Source of the DNA: Gaeumannomyces sp. JS-464
Lineage: Eukaryota; Ascomycota; Sordariomycetes; Magnaporthales; Magnaporthaceae
Length of the DNA: 64,000 nt
Reading direction: 5' to 3'
Assembly: GCA_002197995.1 (NCBI GenBank)
Contig: NGZR01000005.1
Span: forward strand, 5,394,001 to 5,458,000
Shown here one piece after another: positions 10,041 to 19,590 of the stretch. Made by a program: the position numbers and the translations under genes. The first letter of the stretch is position 1, and each line of letters begins with the position of its first letter. The notes beneath the pieces were generated by a model. The model saw only the letters and a program-made list of their open reading frames with translations. It was not told where the DNA came from and did no database searches.

Positions 10041-11357
10041 CTAGCCAATCGATCTCGAGCTGCTCCGGCCATAGAATCGCGAGGCCGGCTCGTGATGTTT
10101 GGCTGAACTAGCTGCGGGCTTAGCCATTAGGTGCATTAGCTCGCGGAAGCGGCGGGCCGGGACGGGCTGCGTCGAGTTGCGCGCCTGCTCGTAGGCGGCA
10201 AGGACATCGGTCGCGGTCTGTGACAGCGGGAGCACCCTGAGCTCGGCAAGGCTGGCCAGTTAGTCGCGCAGCGGAAGGTGGGCGCGCTGCAGCAGCGCCG
10301 CCACGTCGGGGTCGGGCCGCATCGTCACTGGGTTAACTGACCACCGTCCGGTGAGGCGAGAGGAGGCGACATTGTCGCTATGGGATCCAGGGGCGCGAGC
10401 AGAAGGGCTTGGGCCTTGACCAGGTGCGGCGGCTCCAAATTACGGTGCTGTACTCTAAGATGGGGAAAGCGAGCGACGGCGGCAAGCCCCAACCGTTCTG
10501 CTCAATCTCGCAACAGACGGGCATGTGCAGAGGCAGGTTGCTACCCTAGCTCGGTTTCTATTATCGGCGTCTTTTTCAGCTTGGGCAATTCAAAGCCAGT
10601 CTTCTCCCTGTTGCCCTTCTGTTCGTTAAGACCGGTGCCAATGGGCTCGTGCTGCTTTTGCCGCTGTGACGATTACATTTGGTGCTGGTGCTGCCCCTCA
10701 TCGTACATTCCCGGCTGACGAGCCAGGACTCGCGGCCGCGCGTCGAAGGCGATGGCGGCGCTACGGCTCAGGTCGGTGACGATCATCTTGGGGACGGCAG
10801 ATGGCAGGTCGCCTTTGCCGATAGGGATCCATATTTTAGAGATGGGCCCGACGGCGGAGCGGTTGATGTAGAGGCTGCCGGAGTAAATGAAGACGACGAC
10901 AGAGGGAGTGGTGAAGTAGGCGGCGGCGACGACAAAGACGAGGCTTGCCAGGCGAACGGTCTTTCGGAGGCGGGGGGTGGGCGCGGGATGGGGGAATCGC
11001 TACCGGAGTCGGACTGATGAAAAGGCGCAGCTGTCAGCGAGTAACACATGGTCGGGAGAGCGGCAGGGTAAAGAGGGGATCGTACCATGGCGGCGGAAGA
11101 GATGCGGAAGAGCGCGAGCAGGAGACAGTAAAAAGCAGCTTCTGCAATCTGTTAGCGAGAAGTCCGCCCAACCCTGCGGGTGCACGCTCAGCTGCGCCGA
11201 CAAGGCTAGGATCGTTGTTGGCTCGTGCCCACCACAAATGCAGCTCAATCAGGAAGGCGGTTAAAGAGGGCAGCTGGACGAGAGGGTGCGGGCTCGGGCC
11301 GTAGCTACAAGTGCAGGCGGGGCCCTGCATTCGTGTCGGCGCAGGATCCTTGCACAT
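10041..11357 (-). pseudogene. Decayed gene for a putative membrane protein
   Basis: Read on the minus strand, coding pieces follow in order. First is a segment with SLTAFLIELHLWWARANND (about 11280-11220). After a probable intron ending near 11000 comes a stop-free stretch 10999-10676 with a transmembrane-like segment LASLVFVVAAAYFTTP followed by VVVFIYSGSLYINRSAVGP and MIVTDLSRSAAIAFDARP. In the same frame, past TAA at 10673-10675, come EKTGFELPKLKKTPIIETEL and more stops. After a frame change, ATG at 10322 opens MRPDPDVAALLQRAHL, TAA at 10260-10262, then LASLAELRVLPLSQTATDVL, ending at 10041. Two of the in-frame stops sit where CAA or CAG (Gln) fits the context, as expected from C-to-T decay. 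The family is unknown. Confidence 0.5.
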
Positions 11358-11399
11358 GGTGCTTAGGACTGGCCCCCTGGGCTACACAACGTCCCCGGT

Positions 11400-11654
11400 C
11401 TACCACAGCCGTTCAGCGGGCCAACTCTGCACTTCACTTTTAGCCCGTTCTTCCATCAGTTGGATTTGATGACCGACGGGCTGCGCGCTTAATCTTCCCA
11501 ATGCGGTGTAAGGGCCGCAGGGGCTCGAGGGGCTCGTGGCCGAGGGCCGGGACACCGAACAACCAGGCGGAGCACCCTGATGGAAACAGGCGATACAGCA
11601 CCTAGGTTTCTGACTAGCTGCCTGCACCGATCTTCCAATAAAGCGCCTAACCAC
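11400..11654 (-). other. Short open frame upstream of the membrane-protein relic
   Basis: 84 codons on the minus strand ending in MEERAKSEVQSWPAERLW. It may be an upstream exon of the relic at 10041-11357, but no splice sites tie them together clearly. Confidence 0.2.
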
Positions 11655-11837
11655 CTAAACGATATAACCACCGCCGCGATATCGACTTGACCCAGCTTAA
11701 CTTTCTTGGTCAGCTGTGATTGCGACTACACGAAATCCTGAAATGTTTACCACCTATCGCTGCTCGGTCAACCCTGCAACGGCTCCGCCAATCATACAAT
11801 TCCATAAAAGAACCATGCTAAGGCAGAACCGCTGCGG

Positions 11838-11947
11838 ATGAAGACCTTCGTGGGCGCCTCGGTCCCGCCGTACGCGATCCTATCGCACACCTGGGTCGAC
11901 AGCGAGAAGGTCGACTTCCAGGAAATGGTCCGCTTGATTAAGGTTGC
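11838..11947 (+). pseudogene. HET-domain N-terminal fragment
   Basis: ATG at 11838 opens MKTFVGASVPPYAILSHTWV, then DFQEMVRL. YAILSHTW is the first conserved block of the HET domain in the class with an N-terminal HET. Similarity stops after ~35 residues and the frame runs into unrelated sequence, so the gene is truncated. Nearly the same ~110 bp occur inverted at 19098-19243, so this piece is repeated within the window. Confidence 0.8.
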
Positions 11948-12214
11948 TTGTTCGTACCACTGCCACGGAAACTCGGCTAGAACCGGGGCGTGTTGTGCGC
12001 TCGCGCCGTTCCTACCTAGCAGTTGTTGATCGTCGTCCACAAGGACGGCCTCCGTCCGTCCCTGCAGCCCCTGGCCATAAAATCGATGAAATGCCTCGGA
12101 CTCCCGCAAGGCATGGTGAAGCCCCTTCGTCTGCCCGCTAGCCGCTTTGTTGGTGCACGTCCAGAATACGGTACGGAGACGCACTTCCAGTGTTCGAAAA
12201 CATGGAGATCATCT

Positions 12215-12250
12215 GCCGCAAGTGGCGCCGCAAGTGGCGCCGCAAGTGGC
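12215..12250 (+). repeat. Three perfect 12-bp tandem units
   Basis: GCCGCAAGTGGC is repeated three times without a mismatch. A multiple of three would be tolerated in coding DNA, but no gene is assigned here. Confidence 0.95.
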
Positions 12251-12256
12251 GCGGTC

Positions 12257-13694
12257 GAATCGGACATCGGTTGGCCGTCCTGATTCCGTCAGTGGGCTAG
12301 GGGAATCCCGTGAAGAGCCGATGGGTACCAGGAGTCTGTGCGTTACTCTGCGGCGGACGCACGCCGCTCGCCCCCGACACATCCTGGATGCCTGATCGCT
12401 CCTTACCATTGGTTCCACGCCTGGCTTCTAAGGGTTAAGGGTCGACATCTACACAGCTGCATACAGAAAACAACGTCTCGCTACCTAGTCATCTCGAAAA
12501 GCGGACGACGGGGAGACCGTAGACCGTGGAAGATACCCCGCCTTGCCGCACAGTGGGTCCGCCCGCATGCCCTCAGACCCCACCTACCGAATGCGGCTAC
12601 AATTTTCCTGGCAGTAGCTCGTGGCGGGGTTGCTGTTGCCGCCGGGGCTGAGGCCTGCGATACCAATGGGAGACGACGCAGACAGCGCGACACCTGTGCC
12701 ATGGAATTCTGTCTTCGCCCATCACCGGCTGTCGCTTCGACGTGCTCCCCAGACACATAGACGGCGGATAGCAGGAGGGAGCGGATTGAGGTTCTTCCGC
12801 GCCGTTGGGGGTCCTATCCCTTGGTAAGGCTGCCTCCCGCCCAGCTGTCTGTTGATTTCGGATGCACCTTCTGGCTAGGACAACGATGTTAGAGGCTGGC
12901 AGTGTTGTAAATGCCGAATCAGTTATCCCCACAGCCCTTTCTCGAGAGGTATTGAACGAGCTGGCTATTTTGCACCGCCAGGAGGTTTGAGGCCGGGAGA
13001 GCAGAAATCCCCCACCGTGCCACCCTTCTGAGCCCATCTCAGTTCCCTTTGACTCTGCGACGAACTTCGGGAGATGGAGAACGGAAGCTGAGCCGCCACC
13101 TTCGGCAGCCCGTCCGCTGGAGAAGTCAGTGGAGAAGTACGTCCCGGAGTACACCACTTCAGCAAGCTTGAAAGGCATCGGGCAGCGGAAAAGGAGCATC
13201 TTTTGCTCGAGGTGGGAAGCGGTTGGCGGGTCGACATAGACGAGAATGCACAAGTTAAAGTTTCCTTAGATCCATTCTTCTTGTGGCGCCACCCGGACCG
13301 AATGCTGAAGGTCGAGGCTCAAATGGTGTCTGACAATGGCGGCGACGTCATCACGCCGGCTCCAAAGATTTCTGTAGAATGCTGCTGCGAGGGGGACGTA
13401 GGAAGCCTCTTGGATGATGTCATTGTCGGTCTTGAGGGCCGAAGAATCCGTAATGGGTTTCCTGTGGGGTAGCTACAGGGTCAGCGCTATCAACGACAAT
13501 CAGCGGAGGGATAGTTTCAAGCTTGGTTGCGTCGCGGAGAAATGTTGCCGTCGAAGTCGCGGGGCAAGGTTGCGTGTTTTCTCGAGAGAAGCAAACAAAA
13601 AAATCCGGGCGTGCTTTTCCCAAGCAACCTCTTGTCGGGCGGGAAGACAACGCCGACAAGACCAGAAAGGCCGCCGCCGGCGCGAGATTTCAAA
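12257..13694. other. No assignable gene
   Basis: Two overlapping frames are long enough to notice: a minus-strand one (12597-13253, 218 codons, no motif) and a plus-strand one (13203-13472, with VSLDPFFLWRHPDRMLKV). Neither has an intron-exon pattern or a known motif. The last ~100 bp before 13695 are the leader of the next gene. Confidence 0.4.
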
Positions 13695-14241
13695 ATGGCT
13701 TCCGGACACCCCAACTTCGACGATGACGGCGATATAGCTACGACGCCAACCTCCACGCGGCAATTTGTCATCGAGCAGATGACCAAGGACGGTGGAATCG
13801 GCGGTCTTTCTCGATGTAAGCTTGCTTATCCCCGAAAATGAAACGAGCTGGACAGGCACTAATAATCTTGCTCCTGCAGTCAACTTGGTGGCCGCCGTCA
13901 CCAATCAGCAACAGCGCTCTCGGGTCGGCGGGCTTCGCCTTCCTGCCGGGGAGAGCGAGGGCCTGGCCGTTTCGGGCCTCGATGCTGCTCCCCCTCTCTC
14001 TCCAGCCTCTGAGTCCGCTGTCAACGCCCTGGTTTCTCTTTCTAGTGCTGCCTCGGCCTCTGGCACCCAGGGTAACTCGGCTCAGGATCAGGCCATCGAC
14101 GAGTGGATCCGGCGCAACCAAGAGCGCCAGACAGGCAATGGGTTCGAGGAGACCCAGGAGGCCAACGACAGCTTGGAGGAGCCAGCTCGCAAGAAACGCA
14201 AAAGAAACGCTGCGAAGCCGGTCGCGGCTATCGCCCAGTAA
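13695..14241 (+). CDS. Small two-exon protein with C-terminal basic motif, 160 aa
   Basis: Exon 1 is 13695-13815 and exon 2 is 13880-14241. The 64-bp intron has a GTAAGC donor, a CTAAT branch-like site and a TGCAG acceptor, and splicing joins the frames exactly. The product starts MASGHPNFDDDGDIATTP. It has a Ser/Ala-rich middle (residues ~75-105), an acidic helix (RRNQERQTGNGFEETQ) and a basic cluster ARKKRKRNAAK near the C-terminus that looks like a nuclear localisation signal. There is no known domain. The clean intron and intact frame among decayed neighbours argue that it is a live gene, possibly for a small nuclear protein. Confidence 0.6.
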
Positions 14242-14281
14242 GCGTAGACTGCGGAGGTCTGTCCCTGCACATGTAAAGAAA

Positions 14282-14299
14282 CCCTAATTAGGTTTAGGG
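14282..14299. repeat. Telomere-like motif in inverted orientation
   Basis: CCCTAATTAGGTTTAGGG places one fungal telomere unit (TTAGGG) next to CCCTAA, head to head. It is one or two units only, so it could be chance or a remnant of an end fusion. It lies 40 bp downstream of the stop codon of the small gene. Confidence 0.35.
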
Positions 14300-14348
14300 C
14301 GTAATAGGTTCACCCCACCTCCACCCAGCACGCCGGCCACCAAAATCA

Positions 14349-14423
14349 GTGCAGGCCGCAAGGCAATTGCAGTAGTGCAGGCTACAGGGCAATTGTAGTG
14401 CAGGCTATAAGGCCCAGATTAAA
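14349..14423 (+). repeat. Three imperfect ~25-bp direct repeats
   Basis: GTGCAGGC is followed by a variable RYARGGC core, with AATTG and AGT in the first two copies; copies start at 14349, 14375 and 14398. Differences are mainly transitions. No coding function is evident. Confidence 0.7.
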
Positions 14424-14713
14424 TCCGTCCCTAGCACGCGCCTCGACGCGCCTCGACCCCCCATCCGTATGTCTTTCGTCCCCCTAATAGCAGAGAGATT
14501 CCGATGGCGAGAAGACGCGGCGGCTGGATGATAGGCGGCACCAGCCACGACAGCAGCCGCAGTCGCAGCCACAGCAGCCGCAAAAGCAAAGAGCCTCTGA
14601 GGTATGTCCGTGATACACGCGCGCCACTACAATTTTCAAATTCACGCGCCTTCATCCCCAGAAAATCACAAGCATCTTCTCTTCGGTCGCTCAATTAAGC
14701 CGGCTTCGACGCG

Positions 14714-15463
14714 ATGCCAGCCGTATCCGAAGGCGTCCTCGGCGTCGAGGACGGCGAGGGCGTCTTCCTACTCACAAGAACCGATCTTGACGATGCACCT
14801 CCCGAGGTTTGGGCGTATCTTGCTCTCAGAATGGCAAACAGGTCCAAACCTCACGGCCACATCCCCGCCAAGCGCGGCGCAGGTACAGATTTGCAGGAGA
14901 CCGAGCGGCTGAAAACGCGGCTGCAGTATATACTTGCCGAGCTGGAACCGGCGGATATCGCAGATGTCCTCGGCCGCCTACCTTCCCAGGAGAATGTCGA
15001 ATGGCAAACTACGCAGCAGCAGATTTCGAGACTACAGACGGAGAAGGAGCAGGAAAAAGCCAAACTGCGGCGAGTCCAAGACGAGCTGGAACAAGCTCGG
15101 CGGTTGGCCAAGGAAAAGAAACGGCTGCTGGCTGAAATTGCTAGTTTGATCCCACCATCGCAACGATGGTCTTCGTTTTGCCCGTTCCAGGAGGCCCTGG
15201 ATCAGGGTGAAGCCATCGTTCTCCTTTGCGTTGATGATCGCAGCGGCCAGCTGGTAGTTGTCCTGGAAACTCTGGATGCGCTCGATGGAGAAGTTGAGCA
15301 CGGGCGAAGGTTCCGCCTCGAGAACTTCGGTCATCAGGTCGCAGTGCTACAGGCTCTCCAGTGCCGCATATTCACGCTCAACCGTGGTCATGTTCGTTAT
15401 CCGCAGACCACGGAGATCGGCACCAGGCATCAGCGCCTGAAGGAAGCGTCCGTTGCCCTTTGA
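14714..15463 (+). CDS. Coiled-coil protein; 3' part overlaps an antisense SEN1 relic
   Basis: ATG at 14714 opens a 249-codon frame. The first ~145 residues look real: an acidic N-terminus, then a heptad-rich coiled coil from about residue 60 to 145 (ISRLQTEKEQEKAKLRRV, ELEQARRLAKEKKRLLAEIA). From about 15144 on, the frame merely reads the opposite strand of a SEN1-like helicase relic, so the natural C-terminus is lost or replaced there. The partner and function are unknown. The gene is probably a truncated chimera. Confidence 0.45.
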   Translation: MPAVSEGVLGVEDGEGVFLLTRTDLDDAPPEVWAYLALRMANRSKPHGHIPAKRGAGTDLQETERLKTRLQYILAELEPADIADVLGRLPSQENVEWQTTQQQISRLQTEKEQEKAKLRRVQDELEQARRLAKEKKRLLAEIASLIPPSQRWSSFCPFQEALDQGEAIVLLCVDDRSGQLVVVLETLDALDGEVEHGRRFRLENFGHQVAVLQALQCRIFTLNRGHVRYPQTTEIGTRHQRLKEASVAL

Positions 15464-15715
15464 AGTGAGTCGACAGGTGACCTCGATGATGCTCTTCTTC
15501 ATCGTGCTTTTGAAAACCCATACCAGGCAGTGAGGGGCCTCCTTGTCGCCCAGCGGGTCGGCCGCAGTCGAGAGTAGGACGATGTCGCCATTGGAAAGGC
15601 GCTCCCGATCCCTATCCTTCATGTTTGGCATGGAGATCGAGGTCGTCACCTCCATGACATTAACCGAGTCTCGGTGGACAAGTATCTGATCTTCCAAGAG
15701 CATTGTGTGGGAGGC
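15144..15715 (-). pseudogene. SEN1-like superfamily 1 RNA/DNA helicase relic
   Basis: On the minus strand the order of the Sen1/senataxin core can be followed. MEVTTSISMPNMKD and LSNGDIVLLSTAADPL are the region before the motor. LRITNMTTVEREYAALESL follows, then (next frame, shift near 15340) EAEPSPVLNFSIERIQSFQD, then NDGFTLIQG. After another one-base loss near 15205, the P-loop GPPGTGKTKTIVAMVGSN is readable before a TAG at 15141-15143. Sen1 unwinds RNA:DNA hybrids in transcription termination. Only ~190 residues survive and the rest of the motor is absent. The break falls at the junction with the coiled-coil gene on the other strand. Confidence 0.8.
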
Positions 15716-16031
15716 GAAAGAGGTTGGTGTCGGTCGCCAGCCAGCTAGCCAGCCCCCCCTGGTGTGAATCATCTGCAATACGGCAGTGTCTGGCTGCACA
15801 ACACCGCAAACGGACAGTCGAGCCCTGCCGCTTCTGGTTAGGTCCACGCTGTTGGAAAGACGTTGGGACTACTGGCCACTGACCAGCCTGGGATCCAGGG
15901 GAACAAGGCAAGAGCACCAGCAAGAAGGAGATACGCGCAGCAAAAGAAACAAGGGAAGGAAGAGAAGGAGGCAGAGGAGGAGGAGGAGGCGGAAGGGAAG
16001 CGAGGCCAGCAGCCAGATCTCGGTCGGAACC

Positions 16032-16700
16032 ATGACGTTCTACACATCGGAGCTCCCATCTTACAGCGAGGCTACGGCAAGAGTCGACTGCTGGTCGATC
16101 GTCGCCCCCTACGTGCCAGCCAGAGCCTACCCCAAGCTCTGTCTGGTGTCGAGGAGTCTCCACGCTCATTTCGCTGCCCGTCTTTGGAATGACCCTCTGC
16201 GGATGGCCCAGCTCTTGGGGCTGGATCGACACGATGGTGAGGAATGCTCGCTCCTCTGACACACCACACGTCTTTCCCTCCCCTCCTGCTCCGCCACTCT
16301 AGTTTCCCCCTTGAAACCAATACCCTCACCATACAGCCTGCGCTGCGGTGCCCATCACCCGCGTTTTCATCACCCGTCTGCTCAGCACCCTTCATCCCCC
16401 TTCTACTCCTTGTTCTATTGTTGGCATCTGTAGTTTGCTCACTGCCCTGTCTTCCTGCCGGGGGGAAAAAGAGCTGCGATGGTATCTACGCCGGTTCATC
16501 GGCGGGTCCGTGAAGATCGCCAGGGAGTCAACGCGCTCCCTGACTATAGAATGTGGTGCGATGTTAGCACATGAGGGTGATGGTGCCAGTCGCATGCGAG
16601 AGCACATCCTTTTAGCTTTGAGTGGCACACCGGCCAATTTCCACATGGACATGGGCATCATCGCCAGGCCCGCCAGACTGAGGCTTACCTGTACCCGAAC
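16032..16700 (+). pseudogene. F-box-like gene fragment (5' exon and part of the next)
   Basis: ATG at 16032 begins MTFYTSELPSYSEATARV, followed by WSIVAPYVPARAYPKLCLV and FAARLWNDPLRMAQLLGLD. That is the pattern of the N-terminal F-box-like repeat in large fungal F-box/LRR proteins. A likely donor GTGAGG lies at 16237. After an AC/TC-rich intron, coding sequence resumes by about 16465 with ELRWYLRRFIGGSVKIARES, again as in that family, and fades after ~16700. The exact acceptor is uncertain; the AG at 16335-16336 would keep the frame. F-box proteins usually recruit substrates to SCF ubiquitin ligases. The LRR part is missing. Confidence 0.5.
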
Positions 16701-16825
16701 CATCACAAGGAGTGCTGAAGTAAATAAGCGGGACGTTGACCCACAAATTGTTTGTAGTTCACTTTGGGGGTGCCACACTTGAATTCTTTAGATTTTTTGA
16801 CACGGAAACGCGCACGTGCGCGCGT

Positions 16826-17350
16826 ATGACCAAACAAGGCGCCGATGCAGATACTGACCCCGACCCCGACGTCCATACCGCCCGCGGCGCCTACTACGAT
16901 TACGACGATAGCCTGGATACCATCGTTGGCTGGAACATCAACCGCAAGGACAGCATCGTCACCTTGGCCATGAAGCGCTCCACCGACAACATCCAACGAC
17001 AAATCCTCGAGAACTGGATACAGCGCGTGAACGAGAATAAGCTGGAATTCCTTCAAGAAGCGGCGCGAGGTGACCATCAAATGCGCTAATCCCACAGCTT
17101 CAAAGTTTTGGCGCACAAGCTGGGCAAGGCGCCCACGCTCCTGATAATACACTAGGTCGAATACACGGCGGACCCCGAAAACGGCTCCGCCACCTAGGAG
17201 TCACTCGACGCCATGCTTCAGAGCCGCAACCTCACTCGGCAGCTCACCCCCAAGAAGGGCGGCCCCACCGCCCCCGCTAAGACAAGCACGCCCCCGGCCA
17301 CCAAGCCTCCCGTGTCCAAGAAGCGCTGTTCCAGCTCCGCCGCGTCCCCG
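16826..17350 (+). pseudogene. Unidentified gene broken only by in-frame stops
   Basis: From ATG at 16826 one frame reads MTKQGADADTDPDPDVHTA, then DDSLDTIVGWNINRKDSIVT and IQRQILENWIQRVNENKLEF, to TAA at 17087-17089. The same frame then continues coding-like through two further stops (FKVLAHKLGKAPTLLIIH, then SLDAMLQSRNLTRQLTPKK) into a Thr/Pro/Lys-rich tail. The last TAG sits where CAG (Gln) fits the context. The absence of frameshifts and this stop suggest C-to-T decay. No known domain. Confidence 0.45.
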
Positions 17351-18280
17351 CGAAGCGCAGGCCGTTGCAGTGCGCACTCGACGTGGCCAGAAAGAGTTTA
17401 TTTTCTGCATAAAGAGAAAAGAGAAAAGAAAAGGAGATTGCGCGCCCTACGCCAGAGGAAATGTCTGTGTCGGGTGGATCGCCGCGAGGGCGCCACGATG
17501 TGGCTGCCCGGTCGTGACTGCTGTGGATCGGCGGAAGCCGGATCTCCACAACGGGCCTTAGACCCGTAACAGCTAGCACCATTAGGTTTGCGGGTGCAAT
17601 CTGGTGTAAATGGAGGTGCACCGTCGACCCGGATACTATGCAACAAAACATCTACCATCACCCTCCTCCAGGCAGAGGTTAGCCGCCTGAATACACATCT
17701 GAGGCATGTGGATGTCCATAACCACTGGGTTAGGCAGGTCGCAACTGCCTCCGGTTGGTCGCCAAGGGCCCCCAGCCAATCGGAAACGAGACCGGCCCGA
17801 TACGCCTGAGCTTCGGGCACACATCCGGGCGAGCGTCAGGCGCCAATCCGGCATCCAGCTGAAAGGATCTTACTCCCCGGACAGACGCGACATCAGTGCC
17901 TCTCGAAGTGGCTCCCCATCCACAAACCGAGCCGCCGAGCCAATAACATCTATACCTGCAGGCTCTTCAACCCAGCATCGACTAATTAGAGTAATCACAG
18001 CCTACAGCACTGCAATCATCAGCTTGTTAGCTATTCGGGAGAGGCCACACAGCTGTTCCCGCCTGGCCAGAGAACTCCGTCGAGATCAAGACCGCCAGCA
18101 TGACGATCTGCGACCCTCTGGTAAGAACTAACAGCATCTGTCCCTCCTAGCCATCTAACTGCACCAGATAGAGTCACAACTCTGCTATTAACCACGCTGC
18201 TGACTCCCGTCGCCGACCGTTAGGACGTGGACGGGCCAGATTACGGATCTCTAGCCGCCGAGGAACCACATCATATTACC
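17351..18280. other. Intergenic, one uninformative open frame
   Basis: A plus frame at 17706-18131 (141 codons, Arg/Ser-rich) shows no motif. The last ~200 bp are presumably the promoter of the HET gene starting at 18281. Confidence 0.35.
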
Positions 18281-19097
18281 ATGCACTCCTACACCTTTTT
18301 GCCGGAGGGTAGTGTGCGACTCCTCCGACTTTTGCCAAATCCAAACGAAAATTCCCGCATAGAATGTCAGCTCATTACCTTCTCTATGCTGGGCTCGGGG
18401 GTAACCCATCCGTACGAGGCCCTATCGTATGTGTGGGGATCTGAGGATAACAAACAGCCTATCTATATAGACGGCGACGTGCTATGTGTCACGGCAAACC
18501 TTCACGTGGCGCTGTCACATTTTCGGCATTGCTTCCTGGAAAGGATCCTATGGGTCGATGCTATTTGCATCAACCAGGATGACAAGGCCGAAAAGCAACG
18601 GCAGGTTCGGTCTATGGCGGAGATCTACGCCAAAGCAAGTCGCGTAATTGTTTGGCTTGGAGAAGATCCGACAACGGCGATCAAGCGCTCGAAGCAATAC
18701 TCATGGCCGCTTAAAGCAGCACGCGAACTCCGCGGTTACGAACCAAATCACCAAGCGACCCTCGCACAGGATCTCATGAATTCCTCGAAAAACAAAGTAA
18801 ACCAGCGGGCGATCCTCAGCTTGCTCCAACGGCCGTGGTTTCAGCGCATCTGGGTTAGTCACAGACGACAAACATAGATACAAATAACTGACATGTTAGA
18901 TTTAGGTCCTTCAAGAGATTGCTGCGGCTCGACAGGTCCTGATCAAATGTGGTTCCACGAGATCGACGGATATATATTCTGCTCAGGCATAAGCGCATTG
19001 AAGCCCTGCCAGAGTTTCCCAGAACTCAACAGCCTGATCCGTTCGGTTGCCTATCTCATAATAGGCGCATTCCGTCCCAGACACGAAAATAGGCCGG
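18281..19097 (+). pseudogene. HET-domain gene, frameshifted and truncated
   Basis: I choose ATG at 18281 (MHSYTFLPEGSVRLL); the frame is open further 5' but lacks an earlier ATG. HET blocks are YEALSYVWG (residues ~45-53), ILWVDAICINQDD (~89-101), SRVIVWLGE and RPWFQRIW. Exon 1 ends at 18853. The 52-bp intron 18854-18905 (GTTAGT..TTTAG) is in phase 0 and leads into VLQEIAAARQVLIKCGS. One base is lost near 18960, after which another frame continues EIDGYIFCSGISAL and SLIRSVAYLIIGAFRPR. Similarity then ends abruptly at ~19095, where an inverted HET fragment begins. This is a canonical fungal incompatibility-type HET gene, now inactive. Confidence 0.85.
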
Positions 19098-19243
19098 CCG
19101 GCAGATTTTCTCAAGCGGACCATTTCCTGGAAGTCGACCTGGCTGTCGACCCAGGTGTGCGATGGGATCGCGTACGGCGGGACCGAGGCGCCCACGAAGG
19201 TCTTCATCCGCAGCGTTTCCGAGTCATTGAGGCGGATGGCCAT
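19098..19243 (-). pseudogene. HET-domain N-terminal fragment, inverted copy
   Basis: On the minus strand the frame reads MAIRLNDSETLRMKTFVGAS, then PYAIPSHTWV and DFQEMVRL. From MKTFVGAS on it is nearly identical in DNA to 11838-11947 on the plus strand. It has a Leu-to-Pro change in the ALSHTW block and a 6-bp deletion (SEKVDF against SQVDF). It ends where the truncated plus-strand HET gene ends, so it marks a rearrangement joint. Confidence 0.8.
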
Positions 19244-19590
19244 CTTTGCGACGTTGTATTCTCCCCTGGCATGTTTCTTCTATGGAACTGTATGACTGGC
19301 GGAGCCGTTGCAGGACTGGGGCCATCGCCCATCGGGCTGTGCAGCCACTTTACCAGCATCGATCATTTCCACCGAATCACTTGGTGCCCATTCCGGGAGT
19401 GTGGGGCATTGACGCTGCAGCCCCCGCAACATAATCTGGACCAATCAGAGGGAGCGCGCCGTCAATAACACTTCCCAACGGGCGCTTGCGCCCATCTTCA
19501 TCACACCACGAGGGTGTAGGACAGCGTTGTTTCTGTTCTGCATTTCCATACCCTACCGTTCCATTTCCTGCTGTTTCAACGCATTACACT
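19244..19590. other. Intergenic
   Basis: No gene recognised. A pyrimidine-rich stretch (19530-19580) directly upstream of the ATG at 19591 resembles a fungal core promoter or leader. Confidence 0.35.

Noticed and set aside
12597..13253. 218-codon minus-strand frame
   Set aside because: No motif, no intron pattern, and composition shifts along its length; open by chance in GC-rich DNA.
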